From the NCBI GenBank assembly GCA_022539475.1, contig VCMS01000015.1:186001-250000 (forward strand): a stretch of DNA of 64,000 nucleotides. Direction: 5' to 3'. The stretch is from Gracilaria domingensis (taxonomy: Eukaryota > Rhodophyta > Florideophyceae > Gracilariales > Gracilariaceae). Position numbers and translations under genes: made by a program. Below, in pieces: positions 63,401 through 64,000 of this stretch. A model generated the notes under the pieces. The model had not been told where the DNA came from and did no database searches. It was given only the letters and a program-made list of their open reading frames with translations. The first letter of the stretch is position 1. Every line of letters starts with the position of its first letter.

Positions 63401-64000
63401 GGTGCGTTGCGGTGAGTGTGGACGGCAGGCGCATTGTGTCGGGGTCTTACGACAGGACGGTGCGTGTGTGGGACGCGAGTAGCGGGAAGCAGATGACGCC
63501 GCCGTGTGTCGGTCATTCCGCATCGGTTGAGTGCGTTGCGGTGAGTGCGGACGGCGGGCGCATTGTGTCGGGGTCTGTGGACAACACGGTGCGCCTGTGG
63601 GACGCGCGTAGCGGCGAGCGGCTGACGCCGCGGTTTGTGGGTCACACTGATTCGGTTACCTGCGTTGCGATGAGTGCGGACGGCGGGCGCATTGTGTCCG
63701 GCTCTTCGGACAACACGGTGCGCGTGTGGGACGCGAGTAGCGGCGAGCGGCTGACGCCGCCGTGTGTCGGTCACACTGGATGGGTTACGTGCGTTGCGAT
63801 GAGTGCGGACGGCGGGCGCATTGTGTCGGGGTCTAGAGACAGGACGGTGCGAGTGTGGGACGCGAGAAGCGGCAAGCAGCTGACGCCGACGTGTGTCGGC
63901 CACAAAGGGGACATTACCTGCGTTGCGGTGAGTGCGGACGGCGGGCGCATTGTGTCGGGGTCTTTGGACAAGACGGTGCGTGTGTGGGACGCGAGTAGCG
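60415..64000 (+). CDS. NLR-like receptor: helical N-terminus, NB-ARC, tandem WD40 (3' end outside window)
   Basis: One open frame of at least 1195 codons from ATG 60415 to the window edge. Residues 1-130 form an alpha-helical bundle; the segment around WSEPINTAKRFKRVRRMKDV then QTRLETFVDF resembles the MLKL/HeLo-type N-terminal domain (inference). The NB-ARC ATPase follows: P-loop GQGGVGKT (185-192), Walker B LLLVDDIW (269-276), sensor VYTTRDE, GLPLA (365-369) and an MHD-equivalent LHDLV (489-493). After a linker come one or two diverged WD40 blades, then from about 62885 at least nine 43-residue WD40 repeats spaced exactly 129 bp and nearly identical. This is an Apaf-1/NLR-type switch, probably triggering a response when the propeller binds a ligand. 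No stop or intron is visible. Confidence 0.9.
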   Translation, partial: MSAYFDLVAPGLTVLSKLETTVNEWYNRGDIKEDNKRQLADLKRLYKTVTNILRRLEYVTHPDIVTLELLSFHMETFADDVEQLESWSEPINTAKRFKRVRRMKDVLDGCQTRLETFVDFLLNKISPMLPTELSKPDQYISRNTVPPNPPRLILDYDTPGTNECKLKTAVLEKSEARVVAVIASGQGGVGKTCALRGLATHSEVRSSFPGGVLYIQLGNDATIQSIISGISAIVHKTGGKQMADKIKGMKSLSDAADLASNWFHAHTCLLLVDDIWKVNGIDSYVLKILGRMVNERSRLVYTTRDERFLGDEECVMFERNEVNGTRSRQMLMNHARSEKPGALDESVLDESNRKAFESILDMCDGLPLAHGIAGSAVRTISISLERKQDAWSQFYTDTMAKRGHNIMDKLSIIVDTSLEVLDRNNKEGVYAERFRYLCVLQKQQKVSVRMLQRLWNMETLADAEKVVDRFREVSIAQKWVEGNLVFLQLHDLVLDISVWMAEGRRQRRRILQNLVHSYIPDGRCGDPSFEWWEIEEDGYFYDNVCRVLREGGLAFLLIRLLSRPQWIAKRLVSSGIYAVEQDLGHGIAIANESRHGYSDHKDHLVMVGRAARMGCTAVASNPREVWFQLHGRLLQHAEECKQTKTFVVEIERCAPRPWVQASLGILQPPGALLEIIRSPSTPHCVTIERDGIWFSWGSACKGGSPGVTEYRSESGVCRSEPFVTEEMHNKIVDCSVILSEQNSVVTAGKDRNGNGTIVTWDTETGRMKRVVKCAHFGFGHKFLAFSCDGTRVTSTDGTHQIRVWDARSGKELTPLLFSLPRLLTCAAMSADGGRIVSRSVDNTVRVWDARSGERLTPRFVGHTDSVTCVAMSADGGRIVSGSVDNTVRVWDARSGKQLTPPCIGHTDSVTCVAMSADGGRIVSGSRDRTVRVWDARSGKQLTPPCVGHTASVECVAVNADGGRIVSGSWDRTVRVWDARSGKQLTPPCVGHIALVRCVAVSVDGRRIVSGSYDRTVRVWDASSGKQMTPPCVGHSASVECVAVSADGGRIVSGSVDNTVRLWDARSGERLTPRFVGHTDSVTCVAMSADGGRIVSGSSDNTVRVWDASSGERLTPPCVGHTGWVTCVAMSADGGRIVSGSRDRTVRVWDARSGKQLTPTCVGHKGDITCVAVSADGGRIVSGSLDKTVRVWDASS
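62885..64000 (+). repeat. Tandem 129-bp WD40-coding repeat array
   Basis: The landmark GCATTGTGTC recurs at 62915, 63044, 63173, 63302, 63431, 63560, 63689, 63818 and 63947, exactly 129 bp apart. The units are very similar in DNA, including silent sites. Most amino-acid changes fall at a few places: the two or three residues after GH, the residue before CVA, and the residues on either side of the Asp in SGSxDx (V, R, W, Y, S or L; then N, R or K). Units alternate between KQLTPPC and ERLTPRF endings. Confidence 0.92.

Noticed and set aside
62761-63903. 380-codon minus-strand open frame opposite the WD40 array
   Set aside because: It is a shadow of the 129-bp repeats: 129 is divisible by 3, so a frame open in one unit stays open in all. 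The plus-strand frame has clear WD40 sense.
62885-64000. CRISPR-like array
   Set aside because: The 129-bp spacing is uninterrupted coding sequence for WD40 blades; there are no short repeats with unique spacers.
1-64000. tRNA and rRNA genes
   Set aside because: I looked for T-loop and anticodon-arm patterns and rRNA cores and saw none convincing, apart from the tRNA-like complement that serves as the primer-binding site of element B.

Overview
The window reads as nuclear DNA of a red alga, most likely a carrageenan- or agar-making florideophyte of the Chondrus kind. This is an inference. The intact genes are intronless or nearly so and several have a clean TATA box 95-135 bp before the ATG. 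A formylglycine-type sulfatase and a GH16 glycoside hydrolase fit remodelling of sulfated galactan cell walls. An NB-ARC/WD40 receptor-like gene, Ty3/Gypsy-type LTR elements and eukaryotic DNA transposons (hAT, PIF/Harbinger, probably Mutator-like) rule out a bacterium.

Left half (1-30.3 kb): a graveyard of mobile elements and gene relics. A Gypsy-type fossil on the minus strand fills 1 to about 6.67 kb and has been hit twice by 1.2-1.3 kb elements with long inverted ends and perfect 10-bp target duplications. Next comes a cysteine-rich secreted-protein gene carrying three in-frame stops (7058-8884), then a decayed hAT transposon (about 11.0-13.6 kb). From 13.6 to 24.2 kb lies a relic of a gene for Mediator subunit 13. 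It is split by a 7.26-kb LTR element (13898-21158, 5-bp duplication) and by a third long-TIR element (22580-24001, 9-bp duplication). A PIF/Harbinger transposase sits at 25.65-26.62 kb. A 1146-bp non-autonomous hAT element (28665-29810, 8-bp duplication) splits another coding frame.

Middle (31-47.6 kb): an intact 806-codon sulfatase gene (31441-33861), a partial Gypsy-type fossil with a 3' LTR (about 35.7-37.85 kb), an old solo LTR (about 37.88-38.84 kb), and a young, whole-looking Gypsy-type element (42187-47559, LTRs 291 bp, 5-bp duplication).

Right part (48.7-64 kb) is gene-rich: a small secreted cysteine-rich protein, a GH16 hydrolase (minus strand), a secreted von Willebrand A-domain protein, an intact paralogue of the cysteine-rich repeat protein, an unrecognised protein with two copies of a conserved block, and the 5' part of a large NLR-like gene. 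The last gene has an N-terminal helical domain that may be HeLo/MLKL-like, then NB-ARC, then at least nine near-identical 43-residue WD40 repeats running off the window. Its layout recalls the fungal HNWD incompatibility receptors and is the most striking item here.

Together the intact genes suggest cell-wall and surface functions (sulfatase, GH16, secreted Cys-rich and VWA proteins) plus one candidate recognition/cell-death receptor, in a region repeatedly invaded by transposons. No tRNA, rRNA or CRISPR array was seen.
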